From: HGM04593 sp964470845
GTDB taxonomy: Bacteria; Bacteroidota; Bacteroidia; Bacteroidales; Bacteroidaceae
Reading direction: 5' to 3'
DNA: 64,000 nt
Assembly (NCBI GenBank): GCA_964470845.1
Contig: CAYYEL010000004.1
Location: 1-64,000 of the forward strand
In this document: positions 1 to 8,764 of the stretch, piece after piece
Position numbering within the stretch: position 1 is the stretch's first letter
Layout: every line of letters begins with the position of its first letter
Position numbers and translations under genes: made by a program
The notes under the pieces: generated by a model
Told to the model about the DNA's origin: nothing
The model's database searches: none
Seen by the model: only the letters and a program-made list of their open reading frames with translations

Positions 1-70
1 CTAGTGGGATTCGAACCAACGACATTCAGAACCACAATCTGACGCTCTAACCGACTGAACTATAGTCACC
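1..70 (-). tRNA. trnH: tRNA-His (GTG), cut by the window edge
   Basis: Read on the minus strand, the segment folds as a tRNA: a 7-bp acceptor 5' strand preceded by an extra G at position -1 (the histidine identity element), a D-arm GTTC/GAGC, an anticodon stem TCAGA/TCTGA enclosing loop TTGTGGT with anticodon GTG, and a T-loop TTCGAAT. The last four acceptor bases, the discriminator base and any CCA lie outside the window. One T-stem pair (51:63) appears mismatched (T against C). Confidence 0.95.
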
Positions 71-107
71 ATCTAGAAAACGTCTGCTATTCTCTCGAAA
101 AGCGATG

Positions 108-139
108 CAAAGGTATGAATACTTTTTTATATTTGCAAG
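108..139 (-). promoter_or_regulatory. Promoter of tRNA-His
   Basis: The minus strand carries the Bacteroidota -7 box TACCTTTG (108-115). A CTTG sits 20 nt upstream (136-139) at the -33 position, close to the TTTG-N19-21-TAnnTTTG consensus. The box lies about 38 nt before the mature tRNA 5' end. Confidence 0.6.
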
Positions 140-238
140 CCTTAAAGCATTTTTCTTTTAAAAAAGTCGTATTTTTCAGTTTTTCCGAACAACGGGACGC
201 TGCAACAAAAAAGCACTACCCACTTTAAAGGAAAAGAG

Positions 239-274
239 AAAAGGTGAGACTTGTACTCACTGTCTCACCTTTTT
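239..274 (-). terminator. Terminator of the GH20 gene
   Basis: A 12-bp hairpin (AAAAGGTGAGAC / GTCTCACCTTTT, loop about 11 nt) lies just after the stop codon of the minus-strand hexosaminidase gene and is followed on that strand by a T-rich run. It separates that gene from the tRNA. Confidence 0.75.
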
Positions 275-296
275 GTTTAAAATTTAAAAAAAAGAA

Positions 297-1961
297 TTAC
301 CATCCTTCCTGAACACCATCCTCAAAGAAATGTTTTGCGCAATTGTATCCGAATACATAATAGTAGCGCGAGAGTTCCTTGGCGCGAGTTATAAACTCAT
401 CGACATTCTTATTCTCGGGGGCGGGATTTGTCCAGCCAATCTCGGCAAGCGCACCCAGACGCGGAAGCACTTGATACTGCAACTGCATACGTGTGGGAAT
501 ATACTCTGTCCACAAATTGGCCTGAACACCTAAAATATATTTCTGCTCGTCTTTAGTGAGGCTCTCGTAGGGATTAAGAGCATAGACCTTTCTCAAGGGA
601 ACGTAGCCGCCGATACCCTCGTGCTCGTCCTTGCGGTCGGTTGTCTGATAGTAGTCGAAATAGCAGTGTCCGTTAGGGGTCATAATAGCCATATTGCCAC
701 TCTTGGCAGCCTTTATTCCACCCTCGGAACCGCGCCACGACATTATGGTTGCATTCTTGCTTACACCACCTTCGAGAATCTCGTCCCAACCGATGAGCTT
801 GCGTCCGCGCTCATTTAAGAATTTCTCGATGCGGTTGGTAACATACGATTGAAGCTCGGCCTCGTCCTTTAGATGATTGTCTTTTATGCGCTGCTGGCAG
901 AGCTCACACACTTTCCACTCGTCGCGGGGCGACTCGTCGCCACCAATATGAATGTACTCCGAGGGAAAAAGTTCGAGCACCTCCTCAAGAACATCGTACC
1001 AGAATTGGAACGACGACTCTTTTCCTGCACATACAATCTCTGGGGCTACACCCCAATTGCTCCACGTTTTATAATTGCCTTGCTCGCCACGGCAACCGAG
1101 CCACGGATAGGCGCTGAGCGCACCAAGCGAGTGGCCGGGAATCTCAATTTCGGGGATTATGGTGATGAAACGCTCTTGAGCATATTTTACTATCTCCTTA
1201 ATATCTTTCTGCGAGTAGTAGCCGCCGTAAGGAACGCCGTCCATTCCTACATTGTGGCCTGTTGTTGTCTGTTCGCGTTTGCTACCAATCTCGGTGAGCA
1301 GAGGGTATTTTTTAATTTCGATTCTCCAGCCTTGATCCTCGGTTAGATGCCAATGGAAACGATTCATCTTGTGCAGAGCCAAAATGTCAATCATCTCCTT
1401 TATTGTCTCGACACTCCAGAAGTGGCGCGAGCAGTCGAGCATAAAGCCACGATAGCCAAAATGAGGATTATCATCTATTTTGAGTGTAGGCAGATTGAGC
1501 GTCTTTAGGTCGATGGGTGTCTCATAGGCCTGCACAGGCACAATCTGACGCAGCGTCTGCACTGCATAGAAAGCACCGGCTGCACTTTTGGCTGTAATAG
1601 TTATACCATCATTTTTGTTTATTGCAAGGGTATAACCCTCGTTGCCACAATTCTTGTTTGCATCTTTCTTTATCAGTATATATTTACCACCGGGTTTTAC
1701 CTTCGAGGCGCTTTTAAGCTCTTTGCCAAAGACATCGACCATAATTTTGTTCAAGGCGTTCTTGACAAATTTAATCTCTTTTTCGTCAAACTCGGTAACA
1801 ATGCGTGTATCATCGGTAAGAACAAACACATCACCTGTAACACTCATCTCTGTGGGCAGAGGCACAATGCTTGGCACAGCAGGCCCATCTTTTTTTGCTT
1901 GTGCCGACACTGTAACAAGCGCCACAAACAACATCACTAAAGTAACAAAACTCTTTCTCAT
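297..1961 (-). CDS. Secreted beta-N-acetylhexosaminidase, GH20
   Basis: A 554-aa exo-acting glycosidase that should remove terminal beta-GlcNAc/GalNAc from glycans. Residues 1-22 are a Sec signal peptide ending in a signal-peptidase I-like VSAQA, so it acts in the periplasm or at the surface. A GH20b-like alpha/beta domain (about 30-160) precedes the TIM barrel. The barrel shows the GH20 signature HIGGDE at 338-343, where D342 positions the substrate acetamido group and E343 is the general acid, plus RFHWHLTEDQGWR at 201-213. Length fits the family. It stands alone between a tRNA and a divergent gene with its own terminator. The family is certain; the natural glycan is not. Host mucin or chitobiose-type substrates are an inference from the lifestyle. 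Confidence 0.93.
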   Translation of the reverse strand: MRKSFVTLVMLFVALVTVSAQAKKDGPAVPSIVPLPTEMSVTGDVFVLTDDTRIVTEFDEKEIKFVKNALNKIMVDVFGKELKSASKVKPGGKYILIKKDANKNCGNEGYTLAINKNDGITITAKSAAGAFYAVQTLRQIVPVQAYETPIDLKTLNLPTLKIDDNPHFGYRGFMLDCSRHFWSVETIKEMIDILALHKMNRFHWHLTEDQGWRIEIKKYPLLTEIGSKREQTTTGHNVGMDGVPYGGYYSQKDIKEIVKYAQERFITIIPEIEIPGHSLGALSAYPWLGCRGEQGNYKTWSNWGVAPEIVCAGKESSFQFWYDVLEEVLELFPSEYIHIGGDESPRDEWKVCELCQQRIKDNHLKDEAELQSYVTNRIEKFLNERGRKLIGWDEILEGGVSKNATIMSWRGSEGGIKAAKSGNMAIMTPNGHCYFDYYQTTDRKDEHEGIGGYVPLRKVYALNPYESLTKDEQKYILGVQANLWTEYIPTRMQLQYQVLPRLGALAEIGWTNPAPENKNVDEFITRAKELSRYYYVFGYNCAKHFFEDGVQEGW

Positions 1962-2290
1962 AATTCTATAATGTTTAAAATTAAATTGGTCTGTTATACA
2001 AAATTAAATCAGACTATTCGGGAAGCGATTAACGGTTTCCACAAAAAGATTATGGACAGCAATCAGCATTCAAATACAAACTTATAATAAAATAAGCAAA
2101 TAAAAAATACTTTATCGGTTTTTTACCCGAAAAGCAACAAACTCCCCGAAACTCCCCGACACTCTGATACAATGCAAGTTTACAAAAAACCTTTAAAGAA
2201 TACTATTTCTTTATTCAAACAGACGTAATAACGGTTTTTTTTTGTAAGTTTGCCGTAAACAGCAAATTTCGCTTACAAATAAAAAGAATT
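1962..2290. promoter_or_regulatory. Divergent intergenic region with -7 boxes
   Basis: This AT-rich 329-bp gap separates two divergent genes. A TAnnTTTG box faces right at 2245-2252 (TAAGTTTG), about 40 nt before the ferredoxin-domain gene. A second faces left at 1999-2006 (TAATTTTG on the minus strand), before the GH20 gene. Neither has a clear TTTG at the -33 spacing. I see no ORF or structured RNA here. Confidence 0.4.
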
Positions 2291-2812
2291 ATGATATACA
2301 ACGAACGAGAAACGCGCCACAATCAAGTAATTGAGGCGGCCAAACAGATGATGACAGCAGCCCGCACTGCCCCAAAGGCCAAAGGCTGCGACATAATAGA
2401 AATATCAATGATAATAGAGGACGACATATACGCCCTGTCCAATGCCCTGCAACAGATTGGCGAGGAGCGTCAACGTCCGGGAATGATACGCGATGCACAG
2501 AACATACTCTCGGCCGAGGCAATTATTATTATAGGTTCGCGCGAGCAAGCAATGGGGCTCAACTGCGCCTATTGCGGCTGCCCCACCTGCGATGTACGCC
2601 CCGAGGGTGTCCCCTGTTCAATGAACACAATAGACGTGGGAATAGCCATCGGCTCGGCCTGCGCAACAGCAGCCGACCTGCGCGTCGATACACGTGTAAT
2701 GTACTCGGCCGGATACGCAGCCCACAAGCTCGGTTGGATGCCCGATTGTAATTACATAATAGCAATACCTGTGAGCGCAGGTTCAAAAAACCCCTTCTTC
2801 GACCGAAAATAA
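2291..2812 (+). CDS. DUF2148 ferredoxin-domain protein
   Basis: A 173-aa cytoplasmic protein with no signal peptide or membrane segment. It matches the DUF2148 (ferredoxin domain-containing) family. Residues 92-109 contain a tight cysteine cluster (C92, C95, C97, C100, C109; core CAYCGCPTC) able to bind an Fe-S cluster. Alanine-rich helices flank it, including the GIAIGSACATAADL stretch typical of the family. No enzymatic reaction is established for the family that I can name. It is the first gene of a unit with aguA, whose start codon follows this stop codon after one base, so the two are translationally linked; a link to polyamine metabolism is only positional. Confidence 0.82.
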   Translation: MIYNERETRHNQVIEAAKQMMTAARTAPKAKGCDIIEISMIIEDDIYALSNALQQIGEERQRPGMIRDAQNILSAEAIIIIGSREQAMGLNCAYCGCPTCDVRPEGVPCSMNTIDVGIAIGSACATAADLRVDTRVMYSAGYAAHKLGWMPDCNYIIAIPVSAGSKNPFFDRK

Positions 2813-2813
2813 A

Positions 2814-3854
2814 ATGGAACAGAGACGAGAATTATATCTGCCGGCCGAATGGCACAAACAGCAAATGGTGCAACTCACGTGGCCGCACGAAAATACCGAT
2901 TGGGCCTATATGCTCGACGAAGCAATAAAATGTTTCGTCGATATTGCCGTTGCCATCAGCCGTCGCCAAAAGCTGCTCATAGTAACCCCCGAGCCCGACA
3001 CCGTTCGCAAGCAACTGCAAATGACAGCCGCCAACATACAAAACATACGTTTTTTTCAGTGCGAGAGCAACGACACGTGGGCACGCGACCACGCCTTTAT
3101 AACAATCTTGGGCGACAGCGTCCCACACTATCTCGATTTTGAGTTTAACGGTTGGGGGCGTAAATTCGCTGCCGACAAAGACAATGCCATAAACAGTAAA
3201 ATGTACGACGCAGGTGTTGTAAAAGGCGAGTACGAGGATTGTCTGAGCCTTGTGCTTGAGGGAGGCTCAATAGAGAGCGATGGCAAAGGCACACTGCTCA
3301 CAACCACCCACTGTCTTATGGCATCTCACCGCAACCAGCCCCTCACACGCGAACAGATAGAGAAACGCCTCGTGCAGATGCTGCACGTCAAGCGAGTATT
3401 GTGGCTCGACCACGGCAATCTCATAGGCGACGACACCGACGGACACATCGACACAATTGCCCGCTTCGCTCCCAACGACACAATAATACACGTTCGCTGC
3501 AACGACCCCGAGGACGAACAATTTGCCGACCTTCAGGCAATGGAAGCACAATTAGCGACTTTCCGTACCGAAGAGGGCACCCCCTACCGTCTGTTGGCCC
3601 TCCCCTCGCCCGATGCCATATACGACGAGAACAACGAGCGACTGCCGGCCACATACGCCAACTTCCTCATAATGAACAATGCAGTACTGTACCCCACATA
3701 CGCACAGCCACAGAACGACCAACGAGCAGCCGAGGTTCTTGCAAAAGCCTTCCCCTCGCACGAGATAATAGGCATCGACTGCCGCGCACTTATCAAGCAG
3801 CACGGCTCGTTACACTGCGTAACAATGCAATACCCCATAGTGCAAAAACCTTAG
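2814..3854 (+). CDS. aguA: Agmatine deiminase
   Basis: A 346-aa cytoplasmic member of the Porphyromonas-type peptidylarginine deiminase family that hydrolyses agmatine to N-carbamoylputrescine and ammonia. Conserved blocks are visible in order: WARDHAF near 89-95, FNGWG near 111-115, LEGGSIESDG near 148-157, HGNLIGDDTDGHID near 200-213, and the nucleophilic cysteine in GSLHC (C335). It lacks a signal peptide, unlike secreted PAD enzymes, which favours agmatine over protein arginine. The next gene encodes the enzyme for the next step, so substrate and pathway assignment are strong. The window has no arginine decarboxylase, so agmatine must be made by a distant gene or imported. Confidence 0.95.
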   Translation: MEQRRELYLPAEWHKQQMVQLTWPHENTDWAYMLDEAIKCFVDIAVAISRRQKLLIVTPEPDTVRKQLQMTAANIQNIRFFQCESNDTWARDHAFITILGDSVPHYLDFEFNGWGRKFAADKDNAINSKMYDAGVVKGEYEDCLSLVLEGGSIESDGKGTLLTTTHCLMASHRNQPLTREQIEKRLVQMLHVKRVLWLDHGNLIGDDTDGHIDTIARFAPNDTIIHVRCNDPEDEQFADLQAMEAQLATFRTEEGTPYRLLALPSPDAIYDENNERLPATYANFLIMNNAVLYPTYAQPQNDQRAAEVLAKAFPSHEIIGIDCRALIKQHGSLHCVTMQYPIVQKP

Positions 3855-3924
3855 TAATTTCCATCCAAGATACAGGCCGACGAGCAAAAAAGCCCACTAC
3901 AAAGACATTAAACAACAAAAAAGT

Positions 3925-4803
3925 ATGAAAATAGGAATAATACAGCAAAGCAACAGCGAAAATACAGAACAAAACAAACAAAAGCTGGCCGACAACATAC
4001 GCAAGGTAGCAGCACATGGCGCCGAGCTTGTCGTGCTTCAAGAGCTCCACAACTCACTCTACTTTTGCCAAGTAGAAAGCACACAAAATTTTGCCCTCGC
4101 CGAGCCCATCCCCGGCCCATCGACACAATTCTACAGCGCCATTGCCGCCGAATGCAACATAGTCCTTGTTACCTCACTCTTTGAAGCACGCGCCAAAGGC
4201 CTCTACCACAACACCGCCGTCGTTTTTGAAAAAGACGGCAGCATCGCGGGCAAATACCGCAAGATGCACATCCCCGACGACCCCGCCTACTACGAGAAAT
4301 TCTATTTCACCCCCGGCGACTTAGGCTTCCGCCCCATAAAGACCTCGGTCGGCACATTAGGCGTACAAGTATGCTGGGATCAATGGTACCCCGAGGGCGC
4401 CCGACTTATGGCACTGCGTGGAGCCGACCTGCTCATCTACCCCACTGCCATAGGCTGGGAGAGCAGCGACACAAAAGAGGAACAAGAGCGTCAATTGGGA
4501 GCTTGGCAGACAGTACAGCGCGGCCACGCAGTAGCCAACGGCCTGCCCGTAATTGCCGTAAACCGCTGTGGCCACGAGCCCGACCCCTCGGGAATGACAC
4601 GCGGCATACAATTTTGGGGACACAGTTTCATTGCAGGCCCACAAGGCGAGTTTCTTGCCCATTTTGGCGAGGACGAACAGACAGCCGTGGTCGAGGTGAG
4701 CATCGAGCGCAGCGAATCGGTGCGCCAATGGTGGCCTTTCTTGCGCGACCGCCGCATCGAGGAGTACAGCCCCATAACCAAGCGCTATCTTGACGAGGAG
4801 TAA
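3925..4803 (+). CDS. aguB: N-carbamoylputrescine amidase
   Basis: A 292-aa nitrilase-superfamily amidohydrolase converting N-carbamoylputrescine to putrescine, CO2 and ammonia. The Glu-Lys-Cys triad is visible: E40 in VVLQELHN, K113 in GKYRKMHIP and C150 in GVQVCWDQWYPE. The CWDQWYPE block is typical of AguB rather than of general nitrilases. It follows aguA by 70 bp on the same strand with no terminator between them. The unit ends at a strong hairpin at 4890-4922. Together aguA-aguB make putrescine by the agmatine route. Confidence 0.95.
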   Translation: MKIGIIQQSNSENTEQNKQKLADNIRKVAAHGAELVVLQELHNSLYFCQVESTQNFALAEPIPGPSTQFYSAIAAECNIVLVTSLFEARAKGLYHNTAVVFEKDGSIAGKYRKMHIPDDPAYYEKFYFTPGDLGFRPIKTSVGTLGVQVCWDQWYPEGARLMALRGADLLIYPTAIGWESSDTKEEQERQLGAWQTVQRGHAVANGLPVIAVNRCGHEPDPSGMTRGIQFWGHSFIAGPQGEFLAHFGEDEQTAVVEVSIERSESVRQWWPFLRDRRIEEYSPITKRYLDEE

Positions 4804-4889
4804 CAAATACCTCACCCATATACAGTTTCTAAAACAATCTGCTTAAAGCAGTAAAAATTTAGCTATTAAGCAGATAACAGTTATTTGAC

Positions 4890-4922
4890 AGGTAAGCGAG
4901 TATGAAACACACTCGCTTACCT
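4890..4922 (+). terminator. Terminator after aguB
   Basis: A 12-bp perfect stem AGGTAAGCGAGT / ACTCGCTTACCT with a 9-nt loop, followed by TATATTTTA. It lies about 90 nt beyond the aguB stop. Confidence 0.75.
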
Positions 4923-5029
4923 TATATTTTAGCCTATCCTTAGACAAAATAAACCTACATATTATTGGTGCTATTTGTTAACAAACCCCAAAAAAGAAGG
5001 TTGATTATTGCTGTTTTATTGACAGCGGA

Positions 5030-5537
5030 GTATCTCCTGCATTATATTCACCACAAAAAATTTTAATATATGTTGCAATATGTGCAGCGAGCATCTTACT
5101 ACACTTGTTTGTCTGTCATACATAAACGACACAGTTAAATGTAAAAAGATTGTGAATCTTACTATTGGAATGAAAGAAACCGGGGAGCCACAAGGTACTA
5201 CCAAGACTTTTTAATCGGCTATGTTTTAAGAAACGATAAATTGGTATTGGATTACCTCTCTACATTAAGAAAAGGGCATCAGATGCAATTTTGGCAATTC
5301 TGTTGGTCAACTGTAACTGAATGCTATTGGGCCGATGTTTTTCTTGAATTATAAAACCGCAACCGGTTGATGTATCCCAAGCAGATGGAGATGTCGCGCA
5401 TAGCTTTTGAATATTTCTACGATGGGATATACTACCCAAGGCTTCTGCCACACAACGAGGAGGAATACAATCGTAAATATGAGAATCGAAATTACAGAAG
5501 CGATTTTAATGATTATAGAGACAGTTATTTAGAGTAA
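5030..5537 (+). pseudogene. Decayed coding remnants, family not recognised
   Basis: This gene-free stretch reads as broken protein in three successive plus-strand frames. The first open segment (about 5090-5214) contains LTTLVCLSYINDT. It continues in a second frame (about 5203-5355) with IGYVLRNDKLVLDYLSTL, and a third (5355-5537) reads YPKQMEMSRIAFEYF and ends in a stop. The last piece could start at an ATG at 5370 and give 55 aa. The open segments abut with frame changes, as expected of a gene scarred by indels. I do not recognise the family. A hairpin terminator of the neighbouring gene follows directly. Confidence 0.35.
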
Positions 5538-5540
5538 CAC

Positions 5541-5582
5541 ATAAACTACGAGGCGAATAATTTTGTTCGCCTCGTAGTTTAT
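5541..5582 (-). terminator. Terminator of the ferritin-like gene
   Basis: A 17-bp perfect inverted repeat (arms 5541-5557 and 5566-5582, core ACTACGAGGCGAA) with an 8-nt loop. It is placed 14 bp after the stop codon of the minus-strand ferritin-like gene. Confidence 0.8.
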
Positions 5583-5595
5583 AAGAACAATCGGA

Positions 5596-6111
5596 TTAAC
5601 ACTTACACTGCATCGACTGCACCACCCACTCGACGTCGCGCAAATAATCCTGAAGGTCTTGTTCGTGCTCCTCTTCCTCGGCCATAATGCGCTTGGCAAT
5701 ATCGCACGTCGTATAATCAATATTATTAGTGAGGCTTGCAATCTCCTCGTAACGGATAACGGCACAGCGCTCGGCTGCGATATTCTGCTTGAGCAAGCTT
5801 ATGACATCATTATTCAGTGGAGCGGCATATTTACAACGCGCCAAGTTGAACCACTGTGCAGGATTGAGCACCGGCGTTCCTTCGAGCTGAATAATGCGAT
5901 CGGCAAGCAGCTTTGCGTGCAAATACTCCTCCTCGGCGTGCTCCTCAAATTCACGTTGAACATCGGCACGCATAGCACCCTCGACAACCAAACTGCCTAT
6001 CCAATATTGATAATAGGCCAACCACTCCTCACTAAGCGCAGCATTCAGCTGCTCCAATAACCTCGGCAGGTCGATACGCTGCCTTAAAATCAACACACTC
6101 TCCTTAGCCAT
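5596..6111 (-). CDS. DPSL/ferritin-like iron-storage protein
   Basis: A ferritin-like four-helix-bundle protein, 171 aa from the Met of MAKESVL. The open frame extends 14 codons further upstream, but those residues (MFNRYVIIYYYVN) look non-coding. Helix 1 carries E28/E29 in LSEEW, helix 2 has EEHAEEEYLHA (about 57-66), helix 3 AAERCAVIRYEE (about 112-123) and helix 4 AEEEEHEQDL (about 144-153). This gives the paired E..ExxH metal ligands of a di-iron ferroxidase site. C93 and C116 may be the cysteine pair that marks Dps-like/thioferritin (DPSL) proteins of anaerobes; that assignment is from family knowledge. Likely role: iron and peroxide detoxification in the cytoplasm. It stands alone and diverges from the ThiE-like gene. 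Confidence 0.8.
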   Translation of the reverse strand: MAKESVLILRQRIDLPRLLEQLNAALSEEWLAYYQYWIGSLVVEGAMRADVQREFEEHAEEEYLHAKLLADRIIQLEGTPVLNPAQWFNLARCKYAAPLNNDVISLLKQNIAAERCAVIRYEEIASLTNNIDYTTCDIAKRIMAEEEEHEQDLQDYLRDVEWVVQSMQCKC

Positions 6112-6219
6112 AATATTAACATAATAGTAAATAATAACATACCTATTAAACACTGAGGAGAGCAGTTTGTTTATATATACCGAACAATAGAATGACTATA
6201 AAAAATAATCTTCTATAAT

Positions 6220-6252
6220 ATTGCTTTAATATAATAAAAAATATTAAATTTG
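6220..6252 (+). promoter_or_regulatory. Promoter of the ThiE-like gene
   Basis: TAAATTTG at 6245-6252 fits the -7 box, with ATTG 21 nt upstream (6220-6223) in the -33 position. The 220-bp gap is shared with the divergent ferritin-like gene. Confidence 0.45.
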
Positions 6253-6331
6253 CAACCTATAAGAGCCATTTAATGGCCTCTCGAAAGCCGCAAGGCCTTC
6301 GACAAATGTTAAATATAGTAAACAAATAACA

Positions 6332-6916
6332 ATGAAACTCGCCGTTGTAACAAAACCGACATTTTTCATTGAGGAGGACAAAATAATTACCCGACTGTTT
6401 GAAGAAGAGCTCGATTACCTTTTCCTCGACAAGTCTTATCCTCATCCACAATACATTGAAAGATTGTTGAACCTCATACCCAAGAAGTTCCACAAACGAA
6501 TTTTCACTTGCAACAACCGACTGATGCAAGATTATAAGTTGGCAGGACAATTGTTTCCTCCCGGCTCGCCCCACCCAACCGAAAAACAAAAAGGCAAGCT
6601 CGTGGGCTATGCAGCCAACCTCAGTGAGCTACACGAATTTAAAGGATTTTACGAAATAATGTGTTTCGGCCCGATGGGACGCACTTTCCACCAGAGTGCC
6701 GAGCTTAACGAATATGGAAAGAAAGTAATCAACAAGCGCGTATGGGCATTTGGCGATATTGACGAGGGCAACCTTAAACGCCTTGCCTCGTATGGATTCG
6801 GTGGTGTGATATTAGATGCACAAGTGTGGAATCGTTTCGACTCGTGCCGCTCGACCGATTATAGCGAGTTGATGGACAGCTTCAAAAAAATACAGAAAAT
6901 AGCCAAGAAACTATAA
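6332..6916 (+). CDS. ThiE/TenI-like TIM-barrel protein
   Basis: A 194-aa cytoplasmic protein resembling the thiamine-phosphate-synthase/TenI superfamily as annotated in Bacteroidales. It starts with a beta strand MKLAVVTKP, continues with LDYLFLDKSY, and later shows CFGPMGRTFH and YGFGGVILDAQVW at the positions of phosphate-binding barrel ends. It has no other thiamine gene beside it and lacks an obvious HxGQxDxP block, which bona fide ThiE proteins carry. A thiamine role is therefore unproven and a TenI-type paralogue is equally possible. It precedes prs by 53 bp and may share its transcript. Confidence 0.6.
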   Translation: MKLAVVTKPTFFIEEDKIITRLFEEELDYLFLDKSYPHPQYIERLLNLIPKKFHKRIFTCNNRLMQDYKLAGQLFPPGSPHPTEKQKGKLVGYAANLSELHEFKGFYEIMCFGPMGRTFHQSAELNEYGKKVINKRVWAFGDIDEGNLKRLASYGFGGVILDAQVWNRFDSCRSTDYSELMDSFKKIQKIAKKL

Positions 6917-6969
6917 AACACAAACAAGAATAATAAAACAACAAATAACCAACTAAACACTTTACCTTT

Positions 6970-7905
6970 ATGAACAATACCCCTTATATGGTATTCTCGG
7001 GAACAAAATCTCGTTACCTTGCCGAAGAAATCTGTAAAGAGTTAGGATGTCCCCTCGGACAGATGAACACAACCTATTTTGCCGATGGCGAGTTTGCAGT
7101 ATCTTACGAAGAGTCTATCCGTGGAAAGAATGTATTCCTTGTACAATCGACATTCCCCAACTCGGATAATCTTATGGAGTTGTTGCTTATGGTAGATGCT
7201 GCCAAGCGTGCATCTGCAAAAAGCATCGTAGCCGTAATGCCCTATTTTGGTTGGGCACGTCAAGACCGTAAAGACAAGCCCCGTGTATCAATAGGAGCAA
7301 AGTTGGTAGCCGACCTTTTGAGCGTAGCCGGTGTGAGCCGTATAATAACAATGGATCTTCACGCCGACCAGATTCAGGGATTCTTTGACATCCCCGTTGA
7401 CCATCTGTATGCCTCAATGGTATTTATCCCCTACATCAACTCACTGAAGCTCGATAACCTTGTAATTGCCACTCCCGACGTAGGCGGTTCAAAGCGTGCA
7501 AGCACCTACTCAAAATGTCTTGGTGTTCCCCTTGTACTATGCCACAAAACACGCGCAAAAGCCAATGTTGTTGACACAATGCAGATTATCGGTGATGTTA
7601 AAGGCAAGAATGTTATCTTGGTAGATGATATTGTCGATACAGCCGGTACAATATCAAAAGCAGCCAACCTTATGATGGAGAATGGTGCACTCTCGGTACG
7701 CGCCATTGCGTCGCACTGTATTATGTCGGGTAACGCATCCGAGCGTGTACGCGAGTCATCTATGACCGAGATTGTATTTACCAACAGTATCCCCTACGAC
7801 AAGGGCTGTCCCAAGGTTAAACAGCTCTCGATAGCTAAAGGATTCGCCGAGGCAATACAATGCGTGCTGAACAACAAGTCAATTAGCAAACAATATATCT
7901 GCTGA
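6970..7905 (+). CDS. prs: Ribose-phosphate pyrophosphokinase
   Basis: A 311-aa enzyme making PRPP from ribose 5-phosphate and ATP, feeding nucleotide, histidine and tryptophan synthesis. Visible family blocks are the N-terminal strand FSGTKSRYLAEEI, the ATP-side YFGWARQDRKD (about 92-102), the catalytic MDLHADQIQGFF (about 128-139) and the PRPP loop VDDIVDTAGTI (about 216-226). Length is normal. It precedes a DUF4369 lipoprotein gene by 13 bp. Confidence 0.97.
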   Translation: MNNTPYMVFSGTKSRYLAEEICKELGCPLGQMNTTYFADGEFAVSYEESIRGKNVFLVQSTFPNSDNLMELLLMVDAAKRASAKSIVAVMPYFGWARQDRKDKPRVSIGAKLVADLLSVAGVSRIITMDLHADQIQGFFDIPVDHLYASMVFIPYINSLKLDNLVIATPDVGGSKRASTYSKCLGVPLVLCHKTRAKANVVDTMQIIGDVKGKNVILVDDIVDTAGTISKAANLMMENGALSVRAIASHCIMSGNASERVRESSMTEIVFTNSIPYDKGCPKVKQLSIAKGFAEAIQCVLNNKSISKQYIC

Positions 7906-7918
7906 TAACAGTAAAAAA

Positions 7919-8689
7919 ATGAAAAAAATTCTTTCGATATTTGCATTATTAGTTGCACTTGCATCGTGTACAGGAGGCAGCGACTACACCATCAGCGGCA
8001 TCATTGACGGTGCCATTGATGGCGATAGCGTACAATTGGGTTACTCGGTAGATGGAATAAACTTTACCACCGTACAATCGACCACAATCGAGGGTGGTAA
8101 ATTCCATTTCAGCGGTAAAGTCGATGGCAGTAAAATATATTATATAGGTTACAACTACACCGACCCGCCCATATACTCGTTGCTATTCCTTGAGGGTGGC
8201 AATATTACGGCTGAAATATCACCCGCAGGGAGTGTTACACTCGGCAGTCCCTCTAACGACCTAAATGCAGAGATTGAAAAGAATCTTACACAATACGTAA
8301 ATACAATTTACGATTGCCAGATGCAGCTTTACAGCGACACACTGCTACCCGATACCACAAAGGCTGCCCTAAGCCTAAAGGCGATGGAGGCACAACGCGA
8401 CGCTTCACTTTATATAAAAGATATTATAGACAAGAACATCGGTTCAATTGTAGGATTATTCCTGCTGGTTCAATATGCCGACCTGTTCGACAAGGAGGAA
8501 TTAGACAGATTAGTTGCAAGCATCCCCCAAGAGAACATCGACCGCAACAACAATTGCCTTTACGATATTCTATGCGAGATACAGAGTGAGCACAACACCC
8601 AGCCCTTGGACGAGCCAACAGAAGAGCAGATTGACCGAGCACTTGAGCAGGCCCTGCAAGGCGCTATTGATGCTGCATCCGAAGATTAA
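7919..8689 (+). CDS. DUF4369-type lipoprotein
   Basis: A 256-aa protein with a lipoprotein signal (ALLVALASC, lipidated Cys near 17), so it is anchored in the periplasm or outer membrane. Residues about 23-110 (YTISGIIDG, GDSVQLGY, FHFSGKV, ILFLEGGNIT-like) match the DUF4369 beta-sandwich that usually precedes a thioredoxin-like domain in Bacteroidota. Here the thioredoxin domain is absent and the C-terminus is an acidic helical stretch, so this is a stand-alone DUF4369 protein of unknown function. It is the last gene before a bidirectional terminator. Confidence 0.75.
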   Translation: MKKILSIFALLVALASCTGGSDYTISGIIDGAIDGDSVQLGYSVDGINFTTVQSTTIEGGKFHFSGKVDGSKIYYIGYNYTDPPIYSLLFLEGGNITAEISPAGSVTLGSPSNDLNAEIEKNLTQYVNTIYDCQMQLYSDTLLPDTTKAALSLKAMEAQRDASLYIKDIIDKNIGSIVGLFLLVQYADLFDKEELDRLVASIPQENIDRNNNCLYDILCEIQSEHNTQPLDEPTEEQIDRALEQALQGAIDAASED

Positions 8690-8693
8690 AGAC

Positions 8694-8736
8694 AAAAAAA
8701 AGGATTTTTACTACCAAGTAAAAATCCTTTTTTTTT
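8694..8736. terminator. Bidirectional terminator between the DUF4369 gene and panB
   Basis: A long A/T-flanked hairpin with core AAGGATTTTTAC / GTAAAAATCCTT. A-run and T-run on opposite sides let it serve the converging genes from both directions. Confidence 0.85.
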
Positions 8737-8764
8737 GCTTTACACGAAAGTATAAAACAAGCTC

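Noticed and set aside
2814..3854. Possible secreted peptidylarginine deiminase (virulence-type)
   Set aside because: No signal peptide, short length and adjacency to aguB show it is agmatine deiminase.
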